From contig WHVA01000042.1 in NCBI GenBank assembly GCA_015179125.1, forward strand, positions 1 to 64,000: DNA of 64,000 nucleotides. Reading direction: 5' to 3'. The stretch is from Gautieria morchelliformis. Lineage: Eukaryota; Basidiomycota; Agaricomycetes; Gomphales; Gomphaceae. The notes under the pieces are model-generated. The model saw nothing but the letters and a program-made list of their open reading frames with translations. It had not been told where the DNA came from and did no database searches. A program made the position numbers and the translations under genes. Position 1 is the stretch's first letter. Each line of letters starts with the position of its first letter. Below, piece after piece: positions 8,921 through 19,975 of the stretch.

Positions 8921-11900
8921 CAACTCCTGATTGACCCGTTCCGTCTGTCCGTCACCCTGCGGATGGTACGCCGTGGTGGTAGCTAGCTTTATGCCGAGCA
9001 GGCGGTAGAGCTCCCGAGTCAGTTCCGCGACAAACTGCGGACCTCGGTCGGAAACCACTTGCTTCGGGAGCCCATGCAACTTCCAGACATGGGCAAGGAA
9101 CAGGCGGGCCGCTCCGAGGGCTGTGATCGTCGTGTGCGTCGGAATGAAGTGGGACACCTTGCTTACCGAATCCACGACGTTCATGATCGCGTCGTAGCCA
9201 TGAGACTCTGGGAGTTCAACAATGAAGTCGACGCTGATGGTGTCCCAGCGGGATTCGGGAATCGGGAGCGGAACAAGTTCTCCGACGGGTGGATGTCGTT
9301 GCGCTTTGGTTCGGAGACAAAGGTCACATGTCTTCACGTACTGTCCAATGTAGCGGGACATCTGAGGCCACCAGTAATTCCGAGCCACTAACTCCAGCGT
9401 CTTCCACCTGCCAGCATGCCCAGCGACCCGTGTGTCATGGTGCTGGGACACGATGCGGCGGCGGAGGTCCGCCCCATCTGGAACGTAGACCTTGCCTCTG
9501 AAGTGGAGCAGCCCATCCCGTTCCGACCATTCCGCTGCCCGTACAGACCGTGAGTGCCCTTTCCGAAGTTCCTCCACTGCCTTCACCACCGACTCCTCCT
9601 TCTCTCCATTCCGATACTGTCTCCGGATGTCCCGGAGCATTTCCGCTTCCGCTCCAACTGCAGTCACTCCTTCTAGGGCGCGGATTGCAAAGAGACTTGG
9701 GCGGAGCAGTGTCATATCCGCATTGTCTCTGCTTCCGCTTCCATGATCCGCACGGCGGGATAGGGCATCGGGCTTGCCCATGGTGCGGCCGGGGCGGTGG
9801 TGGAGCATGAAGTCAAACCGGGACAGGTGTAGGGACCACCGTGCTTGTCGTCGGTTCAACTTCTTAGACGTGCGGAAATACTCAAGGTTCTTGTGGTCTG
9901 TCCAGATCTCAAATGGGCATAGAGCACCCTCGAGGAAGTGTCGCCACTCCTCCAGCGCTCGGATGATTGCCAGCATCTCCTTGTCATGGATCTCGTAGTT
10001 CCACTCGACCGGACTGAGACTCTTAGAGAAGAAGGCAATCGGATGCCACCCCCCACCTTCTTCCGATGACTGTTGCGACAAGACCGCTCCGGTAGCTGCG
10101 TCGGAAGAATCCGCCTCCACTCGGTAAGGGCGAGAGTCGTCGGGAAAGATCAGGACCGGGGCGGAAGTGATCAGCTCTTTGAGTTTGTCAAAGGAGGCCC
10201 GTTCCGGCTCTCCCCACCGCCATCCAACCTCTTTCTTGGTGAGGTCGAAGAGGGCACGGGCGTGGCAGGAGAAGTCCTTGATGAACCGCCGGTAGAAATT
10301 GACAAACCCAATGAAGGACTGGACTTCCTTCTTGTTCCGCGGCACCGGCCAATCCGACACACCGGAAACCTTGACGGGGTCCATTTCCACCTTTCCTTCC
10401 GACACGATCACCCCAAGATACTCTATCCGCGTCCACTCAAATTCGCACTTTTCCGGCTTGAGACACAGGTTGTACTCCCGGAGTCGTTCCAGCACTCTCC
10501 GCACGACTTCCCGATGTTCGGACATTGTTTTTGTGAAGATGAGGATGTCATCGAGGTAGACGCAGACAACCCCTTCTGCTATCATGTCACGGAAAATGTC
10601 ATTCATCATTGTCTGGAACGTGGCAGGACTGTTGGTGAGGCCAAAGAACATGACCTGTGGCTCAAAGAGTCCTCGATTGGTGCGGAATGCGGCCTTCCAC
10701 TCATCTCCCTCCCGGATCCGGACATTATTGAAGCCCCAGCGGACATCCAGCTTGGTGAAGTACTTCGCCCCGCGGAGTTGTGTGATCAATTCGGAAATGA
10801 GCGGAATGGGGTACCGGTTCTTGATCGTGATCGCATTCAAGGCCCGGTAATCCTGCACAAGTCTGAGCGAGCCGTCCTTCTTCTTGATGAAGAACACCGG
10901 AGATGCCATGGGTGACTTGGAGGGGCGGATCCTCCCTGTACGGAGATTTTCCGCAAGGAACGCATCGAGCTCTACTTGCTCCTTGGGTGACAGCGGGTAG
11001 ACCTTGCAGTTGGTGGGCTTCGACCCAGGCTCCAACTCGATGGCATGGTCCCACAGTTTCCGCGGAGGCAGGGCATCAAACGACTCCTTGGAGAAGACGT
11101 CCTCAAACTCCCGCAGGTACTCCGGAATTTCCGCCTCCACTCTATCATACCTCTTAGAGGCTTCAGCAAGGCGTTGCGAAATATTTCCGGTGGCGCGGAT
11201 GTGTTCCGCCTCCGGCGGAAGGTTTACGTACAGCAAGCGCTCCCCTTCCGTCAGAGCGTCTTCCAGGCCGAGTCGGATGACGTCGGAATCGGACTTGGAA
11301 GGGGGATCCGGGTCAAATTCCGCTTCCGAGTCTTCTTCTGCAAGCAGTGGATGGGGGCCGGAACGACATGTCTGTATGAGCCGTTCGGTCTTCCGCTGCT
11401 CCTGGTGCTCCTTCCGCGCTTCCGACCGGCACATGTGACACTTGGCTGGACATCGACTCATCAGTACCTTCCGAGTCTGCCAATTGATCTCCGGGTTGTG
11501 CTCTTGAAGCCAGGTAAACCCAAGGATGATGTCTTGCTTCCCCAGGCTGGTGACAGCGAAGGAAGTGCGTTCCGAGTGTCCATCGTAGCGGAGAATTGTG
11601 TCCACTATCTCCGTGATGGACCCTGCCTCATTGGGGCTTCCATCCACATTGAACACCGGGATTGCACGTTGCAACTTCCGCGTCGTCAGTCGGTTCCGTT
11701 CCACATAGTCCCGGTCCATAAACTGACCAGTGGCCCCGCAATCGACAAGGGCGGGTCCGGATTTGACTTCCGCCGTATCTGTCGTCTGGATCTCTACCTT
11801 AATGACTAGTGACTTGGGGCCAGGGGTGGCAGCAACGACATAGCGCTTCGGAAGGCGTCTCTCCCAAGGGCGGATGCGGGATAGACGGGGTGTCGGATTT

Positions 11901-12019
11901 GGCTTTTGTGTGACTTTATCCGGTGGGTCTGTATGAAGTGAGGGGAGTCGGGGCTTTTCATTCTCTACTTCAAGACAGGCAAACCGGTTATGTACAGGCA
12001 GCAGGGGCACACATCTCAC
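8921..12019 (-). pseudogene. pol: Pol of element B, protease to integrase core
   Basis: About 1030 residues closely matching element A pol: protease DCGATG, RT YLDD, RNase H, integrase HHCC and DDE residues through HPQGDGQTER. The acidic linker is shorter than in A (fewer SD repeats). The ORF opens with GTG in the -1 frame relative to gag and ends where the solo LTR begins. No other lesion is visible in this part. Confidence 0.88.
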
Positions 12020-13191
12020 CCGCTGCGCGTCACAAAATCCGACGCATCTTCCGCTTCCGATGCGCCATGTTCCGCATTTTCGGAAACTCCTTCCGCAGTA
12101 GGCACTCTGCTTATGTCCGCAAGTGTGAGGAACTCTGGAAGGAGCTCGAGTTTCTCCTCTGTTGTCATAAGCCGGATGTCAAATGCTTGGGGGCACTCGC
12201 GGGCATAGTGGCCTGGTTGTTGACATCGGAAGCAGGTGATAGTTCCGCGGCCTTTTCCGCGCATGCGGTCAACATCCATCGGGGCAGGGCCACTCTTCGA
12301 GGGAGGAGGGCTATGGTTCCTAATAGGAGCGGGCGGAGAAAGCGTCGGAAATACTTTCCGCATGGGAATGAATGCGCTTCCGGATTTTGGCACAGGTGGA
12401 GTAGGACGAGTGGAACTGCGCGTCATATTCCGGCTCGTCTCCACGAAGGCCTCATTTGCTTCCCTGTTCCGGGACACCCTCTGTGCAGCTTGGTACCACC
12501 CTTCCGGGTCATCAAAGTCCGGAGCTCCATCCCCAAGCAGCGCAACTTGGTTCTGGAGTGTCGGATCGAGTCCTCGTCGGAATTTGATGACGATCGTCTT
12601 GTCGTCATCATACTCCGCAAGGTCGATGAGCTCCTGGAAGCGATCGATATAGTCATCGACCGGATCCTTGGCCTGGTACCAGCTGGTCCCCTCGAGCTTC
12701 GTAAGGGCTGTGAGCTGCTCATTTTTTGGGCAGAACTGGTTGGAAAATGTTTTCTCGAAGGCGTCCCAGTCTCGGAAGTAGTTCCCCTTGCCCTTTGCTT
12801 CATGTCGGATCACCTTGTTTGCAAAACGGGATGCCCGGTCCGACTTGAAAAAGGACAATGCCCAGTGAATCCGAGCCTGGTCGTTCGGAAAGAGGTCTCC
12901 GACAATTGCGAAGTAGATGCTGCATGTGTTGAAGAATGCGCGTCCCTTCTCCCGATCTCCGTCAAAGTCCGCCGGAGTTGCGGGTTTGACCTTTGCTAAC
13001 TTCGCGGACTTTCTCTCCTCCGCTAGTTCCGCTTTTCCGAAATCCGGATCATCCAACATTTCATTTCCACCACCTTGTGGAATATCTAACTTAGCCAAAA
13101 TCGCTTGTAAGGCTGTTTCAATCGCGTCGGTCTTCATCCGGTTCCGCGTCAATTCCTCCTCCATATTCCAAAGACGATCGTCCGGGTCCAT
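12016..13191 (-). CDS. gag: Gypsy Gag of element B
   Basis: ATG at 13191 (MDPDDRL...), about 390 residues, highly similar to Gag of element A throughout, including the CFRCQQPGHYAREC zinc knuckle near the C-terminus. The stop lies in the same -1 overlap with pol. The open frame upstream of the ATG starts at a TTG inside the LTR and is treated as leader. Confidence 0.9.
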   Translation of the reverse strand: MDPDDRLWNMEEELTRNRMKTDAIETALQAILAKLDIPQGGGNEMLDDPDFGKAELAEERKSAKLAKVKPATPADFDGDREKGRAFFNTCSIYFAIVGDLFPNDQARIHWALSFFKSDRASRFANKVIRHEAKGKGNYFRDWDAFEKTFSNQFCPKNEQLTALTKLEGTSWYQAKDPVDDYIDRFQELIDLAEYDDDKTIVIKFRRGLDPTLQNQVALLGDGAPDFDDPEGWYQAAQRVSRNREANEAFVETSRNMTRSSTRPTPPVPKSGSAFIPMRKVFPTLSPPAPIRNHSPPPSKSGPAPMDVDRMRGKGRGTITCFRCQQPGHYARECPQAFDIRLMTTEEKLELLPEFLTLADISRVPTAEGVSENAEHGASEAEDASDFVTRSG

Positions 13192-13362
13192 GTCGGAAGG
13201 AGAAATGTGGGACGGGATTTCCGGGGTTGGGAGCTCGACGTAAGAAGAAGGGCTGTCGTACGCTGTGTGTGCGGAAGAGGTTGCGATCTCCGAGTCGCTG
13301 TCTCCGATTCCGAACGCACCTATGGCGGCTGCGACACGCAGTACGACCGCCGGTCCTCTATG

Positions 13363-13378
13363 GGAGAGACTTTTCTGC
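13363..13378 (-). promoter_or_regulatory. Self-primer binding site of element B
   Basis: The same GCAGAAAAGTCTC sequence as in element A, directly adjoining the LTR. It is complementary over 10 nt to the LTR sequence just below the TATA box. Confidence 0.7.
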
Positions 13379-13841
13379 TGTAAGGGCAACCCTGGCTAGT
13401 TGTGGAGATCACACTACCACACAACTGACAAGGGGAAATCCAAAGTCTGTATAAATGAACAGAGCATACAAGAGAGGGGATTCTCACCTGACAAGGGGAA
13501 ATCCAAAGAGAAAAGTCTAAGGACCCCCAATGTCAGCGAGCCCGTATTATACTACGCTGCGCAGCCAGGGACAACACTTGGCACCCGCCATCAACCCTGC
13601 ACCTCCCTGACCCTTGATCGACCCTTGATGTCACCTATTACGCGAGTCGCTTGATTTCCGACACTGTTCCGAGGGTGGAACTCGGAAATTGGAGTGGAAC
13701 TGGGAAGGCGAACAGAACTGGTGGAAGTTCTCCCAGAAGCGGAATCATTTCCGAGAGCGGAGGCGGAGATGGAATCGGAATCGGAAGCGTCTTCGGAAAT
13801 GGAGTCGGAACTGGAAATGGAAAACAGGGTGTCCCCTGACA
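13379..13841 (-). repeat. 5' LTR of gypsy element B
   Basis: 463 bp. It carries the 64-bp U5 duplication (two copies of a TTTGGATTTCCCCTTGTC segment) that is absent from element A's LTRs. It is flanked at 13842 by AAGGT. Confidence 0.92.
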
Positions 13842-14625
13842 AAGGTACTACAACCGACGCCGGGTCCCTGCCCCAGAGTACCAAGTTGGAGACAAGGTGT
13901 ACCTAGATGCAAGTGACATCCGCACCACACGCCCTTCGCAGAAGCTTGCCCACCGCTACCTTGGGCCCTTCACAGTGACGCGGAGGGTTGGACGGAATGC
14001 ATACCGCCTCCGACTTCCGATGTCCATGTCCCGCCTCCACCCCGTCTTCAACGTGGTGAAGTTACTCCCTATGCTTGAGGACCCAATTCCACGTCGGAAG
14101 GCTCATCCGCCACCTCCGCCAGAAATTGTAGATGGGGAAGAGCACTACGTGGTAGAACGGATCCTGGACAGCCGGTTTGTGCGAGGACGACTCCAATTCC
14201 TCGTGAAATGGGAAGGGTATGGGTACGAGGAGAATTCGTGGGTCCCGGAGCAAGATGTTTCCGCTCCTGACAAACTCCGGGAGTTCTACAGGACACATCC
14301 AGGTGCCCCTCGCCGAATCCGCTCGCTGGCATTTCAATCCCTTGTGTCCCGTGCTTCGAGGACGCAGCACGCTAGAGGGGGGGTGATGTCAGGGGACACC
14401 CTGTTTTCCATTTCCAGTTCCGACGCCACATCCAGTTCCGACACCACATCCAGTTCCGACTCCATTTCCGACTCCGCTTCCGGTTCCGATTCCATCTCCG
14501 CATCCGCTTTCGGGAACTATTCCGCTTCTGGGAGAACTTCCACCAGTTCCGTTCGCCTTGCCAGTTCCACTCCAATTTCCGACTTCCGCCCCGGAACAGT
14601 GTCGGAAATCAAGCGACTCGCATAA
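13842..14625 (+). CDS. pol: Element A Pol, integrase tail and chromodomain (partial)
   Basis: The frame opens at 13843 with the residues that follow KAKDDMAR in intact copies. It covers the integrase C-terminal domain (KVYLDASD, YLGPFTVTRR, MSMSRLHPVFNVVKLL) and a chromodomain (YVVERILDSRF..., FLVKWEGYGYEENSWVPEQDV). Chromodomains of this class direct integration to marked chromatin. The frame continues past the chromodomain into the LTR and adds a Ser/Asp-rich tail before the stop at 14623-14625. Confidence 0.85.
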
Positions 14626-14820
14626 TAGGTGGCATCAAGGGTCGATCAAGGGTCAGGGGATGCAGGGTTGATGGCGGGTGCCAAGCGTTGTCCCTGGCTG
14701 CGCAGCGTAGTATAATACGGGCTCGCTGACATTCGGGGTCCTTAGACTTTTCTCTTTGGATTTCCCCTTGTCAGTTGTGTGGTAGTGTGATCTCCACGAC
14801 TAGCCAGGGTTGCCCTTACA
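14387..14820 (+). repeat. 3' LTR of gypsy element A
   Basis: 434 bp, TGTCAGGGG to CCCTTACA, preceded by the purine tract AGAGGGGGGGTGA. Two substitutions and one indel separate it from LTR A5, which suggests recent insertion. Confidence 0.92.
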
Positions 14821-14976
14821 CTGATAAGAAAAGATAAGCAAAAGAGAAGCCAAGACATGAAGTGCTTCAAGGGGGAGTGGGTGAGCATGGACTTCACAGT
14901 GACATTAAGGAAAGGAGACCTGAGCATCAAAAGGTGGGACAGGGCGCTCCCGAGAGAAGAAACGGGGGGTGAATAA
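14821..14976 (+). pseudogene. LINE-2 ORF C-terminal end and A-rich tail
   Basis: Frame CTG ATA AGA ... continues the LINE ORF of 6951-6557 after the duplicated CTGAT is counted once. It encodes a basic segment and stops at 14974-14976. An A-rich (ATAAATAA)n-like tail follows, typical of a LINE 3' end. Confidence 0.6.
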
Positions 14977-15473
14977 ATAAATAAAAATAAAAAACATATT
15001 TATGAATTACTTTAAAATTGTCATGATTATCGATACTAATAGCCAAGAGCCACATGGGATCATATCCACGTCAAACCTGACTGTTGTCCCAATGGGCAGT
15101 GAGTGCGGGGTGGTGAGCCTCATAAGCCTGGCCAGTGGCAAGAGAGCCCAACCAACGGGGGGGGGGGAAGGGGGGGGGGGGGGTTTAGTGGGTAAAAACC
15201 CCACACTGTCTTCCTTCGTCTGCTAGCCGATTTACCCTCCCTGGCCAAAAAAAAAAAAATTTTTTTTTGCATGTTTTGTGTGTAAACACTTAAAATAATA
15301 AAAGTTTTTTTTTGTGTCTTTCCATGACATTTTCTAAAGCATGTGTCATCAATATCAACTCTTCAATGTCTTCACCTTCTACACCTATGACTCCCAATTC
15401 ATGCATAGGGATTACCGTTGGTGACGAAGATTCGGTCCCTTCATCTTACACAAGATGTCATTTAACTGCAAAA
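14977..15473. other. Low-complexity stretch, no gene seen
   Basis: Contains an A-rich LINE tail, a G-rich block (runs of about 9 and 13 G interrupted by AA near 15159-15183) and an A13 run followed by about ten T near 15247-15270. The G block could form a quadruplex. No coding signal was seen. Confidence 0.6.
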
Positions 15474-15891
15474 TGTACGAGAAAAAACTTACTACGCTTG
15501 GTACACCTTATAAATTAGTGAAATTCTTATGCAGATCTGTTTCCTTTCCACATTCTTCCTGCGTTTTCGTACGAATTAATCTGAAACCTGAAGCTATCGT
15601 CAATTCTATGAGGCAGTATCCGTTCTATGTCGACAATCCCGACATACTTAAAATGTATCACTTGGGAACCGATTGGGAAGTCAACCATCGCGTTTGATAA
15701 ACTCTTACACGAAGAAGTCACATTTGTCCTTCCTGCAAAAGTGACCTACGACAAGTGAACAGGACATTTGTGTTTTACAGTATCTATTCTGAATGCGAAC
15801 AAGTATTTTGTTGGTCCTCTTCGAGCATATTCCCCTCATTACGGGAGTATGGAAAAGGCGAAGTAACGTATGACATGTGTAGCCCCCGTTC
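15474..15891 (+). repeat. Left arm of a long imperfect inverted repeat (gene-like)
   Basis: Matches the reverse complement of 16445-16894 with scattered substitutions and small indels, including a 40-bp segment missing near 15535. On the plus strand it encodes fragments such as VSFPHSSCVFVRIN and PFYVDNPDILKMY, broken by stops. I do not recognise the protein. The reading-frame conservation between the arms suggests a duplicated gene or a transposon-carried ORF. Confidence 0.65.
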
Positions 15892-15920
15892 AAACGGCAT
15901 CAATGAACAAAAAAAATATT

Positions 15921-16085
15921 GTCCGAACCTACTCTCGATGATAACTTATCCCGTTCCCCCGAATTCACGGAGCAATTCGATGCAATCGCAGATTAACCGA
16001 ATAATTGTTCTTGATTGCATCGAGTGGCTGTGAATTCAGGGGGAACGGGATAATTTTTGGTGTCATCGCCGAGAGTATGTTCGGA
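15921..16085. repeat. Hairpin at the centre of the inverted repeat
   Basis: Arms 15921-15968 and 16030-16085 are nearly perfect reverse complements (cores TTATCCCGTTCCCCCGAATTC and its complement), around a loop that contains a further GATGCAATC / GATTGCATC pair. Confidence 0.7.
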
Positions 16086-16171
16086 TTCCAGGGTGTCATC
16101 GTCAGAAAAGAAATTGAAACCTGTGTCTGCGCATACGTGATAGGTAACACGCTAAACACGAGAGAGGAATC

Positions 16172-16942
16172 TCACCTTTGTTGTTCTCGACGAGATCTTC
16201 CAAATAGACATGAGGAAGGATAGGAATAGGCGTCATATCGTATCAATTCAACCGGTACTTTGACGCGAACTAAAAAAGAACTCACCCTCTTTTCGAAAAC
16301 GGGTAAACTAACGATCATCCGTTCTTCCTCTTCCACGGCATCGAGAAGGAATTGGTGAGAAGACGTTTTGGCCAGTGTGTTTTGAATCGTTTTCAACACT
16401 TCGATTCCATGGTGGAAAACGTGGGACAAACTATCGTCCTCGGGGGTACACATGTCATACGGTACTTCGCTTTTTCCATACTCCCGTAATGAGGGCAATG
16501 GATTCCTAGAGGACCAACGAAATACCTGTTCGCATTCAGAATAGATACTATAAAACACAAATGTCCTGTTCAATTGTCGTGTGCCACTTTTGCAGGAAGG
16601 ACAAATGCGACGACTTCGTGTAAGAGTTTATCGAAAGAGAGGGTAGACTTTCCAATCGGTTCCCAAGCGATACATTTTAAGTATGTCGGGATTGTCGACA
16701 TAGAACGGATACTGCTTCATAGAATTGACGATAGCTTCAGGTTTCATATTAATTCGTACGAAAACGCAGGAAGAATGTGGAAAGGAAACAGACACTGAGT
16801 TTAAGCCCAATATTTCCGGACCACCGATAGCTGCTAGATCTGCATAAGTTTCACTAAATGAGGTGCACCACGCGTAGTAAGTTTTTTCTCGTACCTCTGG
16901 AGTTTCAATCTCCACGGTAAAAGATGACTTGATCGACGGCAC
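16172..16942 (-). pseudogene. Unrecognised gene remnant, right arm of the inverted repeat
   Basis: On the minus strand two open stretches follow each other: 16942-16628 (104 residues) and 16573-16172 (133 residues). A frame change near 16640 and a stop near 16575 separate them. The first has a well-preserved block shared with the left arm (HSSCVFVRINMKPEAIVNS). The second continues beyond the homology with the left arm. No catalytic motif, signal peptide or membrane helix is evident. It could be a decayed host gene or cargo of an unidentified element. I assign no function. Confidence 0.45.
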
Positions 16943-17577
16943 AGGAACGATGTGCCTTACAGAATATATAACGCGTTTCGAAAACCAAACGTCTTCGACA
17001 TATCATCTATGACGATATTGGACATTATATCGACCCGCATGACGTAGAGCCTAAACAACATACCTCGTAGACGCCTACCCCTCTACCGCCAACCGCGAAA
17101 AAAATAAAATAAAAAACCAAATGTACAGTAATAAGTCCCCAAGGCAGCACATACTACAAACGATACCGCCCACTCAACATCGATTGCTTTAATATCAATT
17201 GTATCTCACCTCTTTAAACTTTATTCTACGTGCCAATCATAGACTTTCATTAAACCTCCGCTAGACCAAGGGCATTGCCGGTACAGCCGGCCAGTTCTCA
17301 AGACATGCATTCACATTGTGACGAGTGACGAGTGAAACAGGAAGGTCACCGGTCACCATCCAACGCTCATATCTGTTGATTTGCATGAATACGCGACTGT
17401 TCCCGAATCTGCGCAAAATCATAATTCAGCACACCCTCAACCGCCAGATACCAGAACCTTATTACGTATCCCGTGTGGATACTCACTGGGAGGCTGACCT
17501 GGCTGTTAAATTATACGAATCAACATATACGATATGAAATAAGACAATAATACAGAACATGTCATCAAATGCGTCAA
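16943..17577. other. Intergenic, nothing recognised
   Basis: AT-rich sequence between the inverted repeat and the 3' end of the Ivy1-like gene, with short A-rich runs near 17098-17115. It probably holds that gene's 3' UTR. Confidence 0.5.
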
Positions 17578-19263
17578 TCAAGCGGCCACCTGACTATGCA
17601 CATCCTGATCACGATTAAGCTCACGCAGGACTGGAGAACGGGATCTTGTAGCCACACGGGGCGAGCTGGGTCGTAGTATTGAATTGGTAGGTGTAATATC
17701 GTTCGTTGGGCTTTGACATTCTGGTGGACTCTCTTGTGCACTACTGGTCGACTGGTGAAGTCTCTGCGAATCTTCATTTCCATGATGCTGAGCATCTAGT
17801 CTTCCTCGATTTTCGTCTATCACGGAGAGAATGGTTGGCAGCTGCGGACGTCGTGTTGGGCTGGGCGCATGAGTCGCCAGAGACGAACTTGCTAGTGGCG
17901 GGTTTGAGGATGAGGCCATAGGTGCGGAGTGACGACGGGTCCTGCCTGGAGCATCTTCCAAGTTTGCAAGAGTTCGTTCTGTCCCCGGGAACGCAACACC
18001 AAATTCACCCGTCCAGGAATTAACCCCATCTTCTGGTGGATCGGCATCTGGGGTCATCGCAAGAGGCGCAAGAATGCTGAAGAGTTGACCCTCCTGTTTC
18101 GGTGGTCCGTACGAATCGAACGGGTCGGGTATTGACTGGACCATGGTCTCTAGCACAGAGTCGCTCCTGTCAATCCATAATTCAGATTGCCCTTGACTCT
18201 GTAGGCGATAAACGGCATACGCTTTTGATGTTACCCTATCAAACACGTCCAGCGAGGAACGGACCACCAAGCACACCTTACCAGCCACCACATCCCAAAT
18301 CTCCTCTTCGTGATCCAAGATCTGATTGTAATGTGAGACCTTTAAGCGATCCAACTCATCAACCTCTGCTTGCAAGATAGACAGCGCCTGTCGGAATGAT
18401 TGAAGATCTATGAAAGGCTTGATAAGTTCCAAAAGAGTGCTGGTACACACAAATATCTCACCGCGCTTTTTTTGTCGTCCATACTTCACATTCTCCGCCT
18501 CTGTCTGTTTGATGATCTTACTCTTTTCCAGAAGAGTACGTTCGTAAGCCGCTGAACGTTCCTATGGATCATAGATTGGTCGAATGTTACACACTTCGCA
18601 TATCGTCTTACCACAACTGCCGACTTGTAATGACCTAAGTGTTGTCTCAAAGGGTCCTCGAATTGTTGCTCCAACGTACTTCCCTGTCAACACTGAGCAC
18701 TCCTATTGCACGATGCGCGTGATATGTTCGAAGACTCACCAGCACGTCCCAATGATTTGCCATCAGATAATGCAGACCGCCTGCTGCTTGAAAGTTAACA
18801 CCCGCATCATCCGTTACCCCCTTCAATCTGTGGTACTCAAAATGACTGGGGCCGACTGCGAGAAATAAATAAACACACCTCGAGCAAGCGTCCATGGCGT
18901 TCGCAAAGTTAGAACTTGCGTGGGACATAGCCATCAAGGCGCTTCGGTAAGCCGTGCAGGAGGTTATAAGCTAATAAATCCGCAGTACTGAGTGGCTAGG
19001 GATATTGCAGGACGGCGCACGCCTCACATCATCATAAGCTTGAATGCTGACTCTGAGATCCTTCCTGGTGATAATGGTATCAACGCTGGAAAGGTCCATC
19101 TATATAATACAGACATAAGACCACAGGCTGGTGACGAAACGAAGAAGATTCAATTGCATACTTGGGACGCATTGGTGGTTGACGAGAAGGTTGGAGATGT
19201 CGCTCTTGTTGGACTCTTGCTTCCAGAAAATGCATAGGAACGAAGAGACCTGGTACGTGGCAT
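17578..19263 (-). CDS. Ivy1/I-BAR-like phospholipid-binding protein, 7 exons
   Basis: Exons (descending): 19263-19162, 19099-19028, 18970-18879, 18827-18740, 18683-18612, 18561-18462, 18407-17578. All six introns have GT..AG ends and keep phase, giving 451 residues. The N-terminus is Ser/Thr-rich. Residues of about 40-260 form a long helical region (ITRKDLR, YRSALMAMSHASSNFANAMDAC, LKGVTDDAG, HYLMANHWDVL, KSKIIKQTEAEN, LQAEVDELDRL) like BAR-superfamily proteins of the fungal Ivy1 group. DPFDSYGPPK follows, then a disordered Ser/Pro-rich tail. Ivy1 binds vacuolar membrane lipids and Rab proteins in yeast. The family name is my judgement by eye; the gene structure is solid. Confidence 0.72.
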
Positions 19264-19975
19264 GGTCGTATGTGCAAACTAGCAGGGCGCGAGTTGATGG
19301 GGGTCACAGAAAGATCGAATCAAGCAGCTGAGGCTGAGGTTCGGCAAAGTCCGCGACTATCCTCGCACTCACCGACATGGTACTTATATCATTTTATTGT
19401 AAGTGACACTTTTCAGTAGTCTATAAGCTTAGCGTGAGTCATTATAGACATTATAAGAAGTCACTGTAATGTCAACGTTTGTGCTGGTAATTAACATTAC
19501 TTAGCTCTGTGTATGCATATATGAACGGATAGCTCACACTTATACAGGTAGTATAAGCGAAGATCAACGATGCCATGCACTTCGAATGCGCAATTTATCT
19601 TCATATATACGTCGAAACGGAAAGAGACGTGTTATAACACCCAGCCTGGGAGGCCAAAAGCTCATATATGCGCATATTTGTTTCCAAATAAATTTAGCCA
19701 ATCTCGAACAAAGATAACATGTTGCAAGACCTAGTCAACATTCAGAGTCTGGCCAATCAAACATCAGGCTGGGTGGACATGCATCGCATCTTGGTCATAA
19801 GCTTTTTGACAGCACCAAGGCTTAGGCTGCCGGTGGTGCTTGTAACTGTAAGTTGGCCCTGCTCCACTAATACAAACGTGCTGTCGAATTGAATCTCATA
19901 ATGTCTACAATATCGTGTATTAGATACATACAGCCATCGAATGTCGGATCGAGATCTTTACCAAAGCTCAGGCGC
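19264..19975. other. Intergenic region upstream of the Ivy1-like gene
   Basis: 712 bp with no coding signal. It should hold the promoter of the Ivy1-like gene and the 3' UTR of the bL19 gene, both on the minus strand. AT-rich stretches near 19385-19560 have no clear TATA element that I can assign. Confidence 0.5.

Larger units (their letters stand above)
6952..13841 (-). mobile_element. Gypsy element B (family-1 chromovirus), full length, with a nested solo LTR
   Basis: In minus-strand order: LTR (13841-13379), self-primer site, gag, pol and LTR (7414-6952). The net length is about 6.2 kb after removing the solo LTR at 8231-8920. The 5' side is flanked by AAGGT, which pairs with ACCTT at 1381-1385 and not with the base next to its present 3' LTR. 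B therefore inserted into element A in the opposite orientation, and its 3' LTR was later rearranged. It is inactive because pol has a nonsense codon and the LTR insertion. Confidence 0.9.
13842..14820 (+). mobile_element. Gypsy element A, displaced 3' part
   Basis: Begins with the AAGGT duplication left by B, continues the integrase codon by codon where 1381 stops, and ends with LTR A3 and the CTGAT duplication. It lies on the plus strand, while the rest of A (1381-6556) is on the minus strand. This shows the inversion. Confidence 0.88.

Noticed and set aside
6952-13841. Element B as a simple insertion between its present neighbours
   Set aside because: The 5-bp flanks (GGTAT and AAGGT) do not match. 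The AAGGT partner is at 1381, so the locus is rearranged.
15159-15183. CRISPR or tandem-repeat array
   Set aside because: Only homopolymer runs. No CRISPR array was found anywhere in the window.
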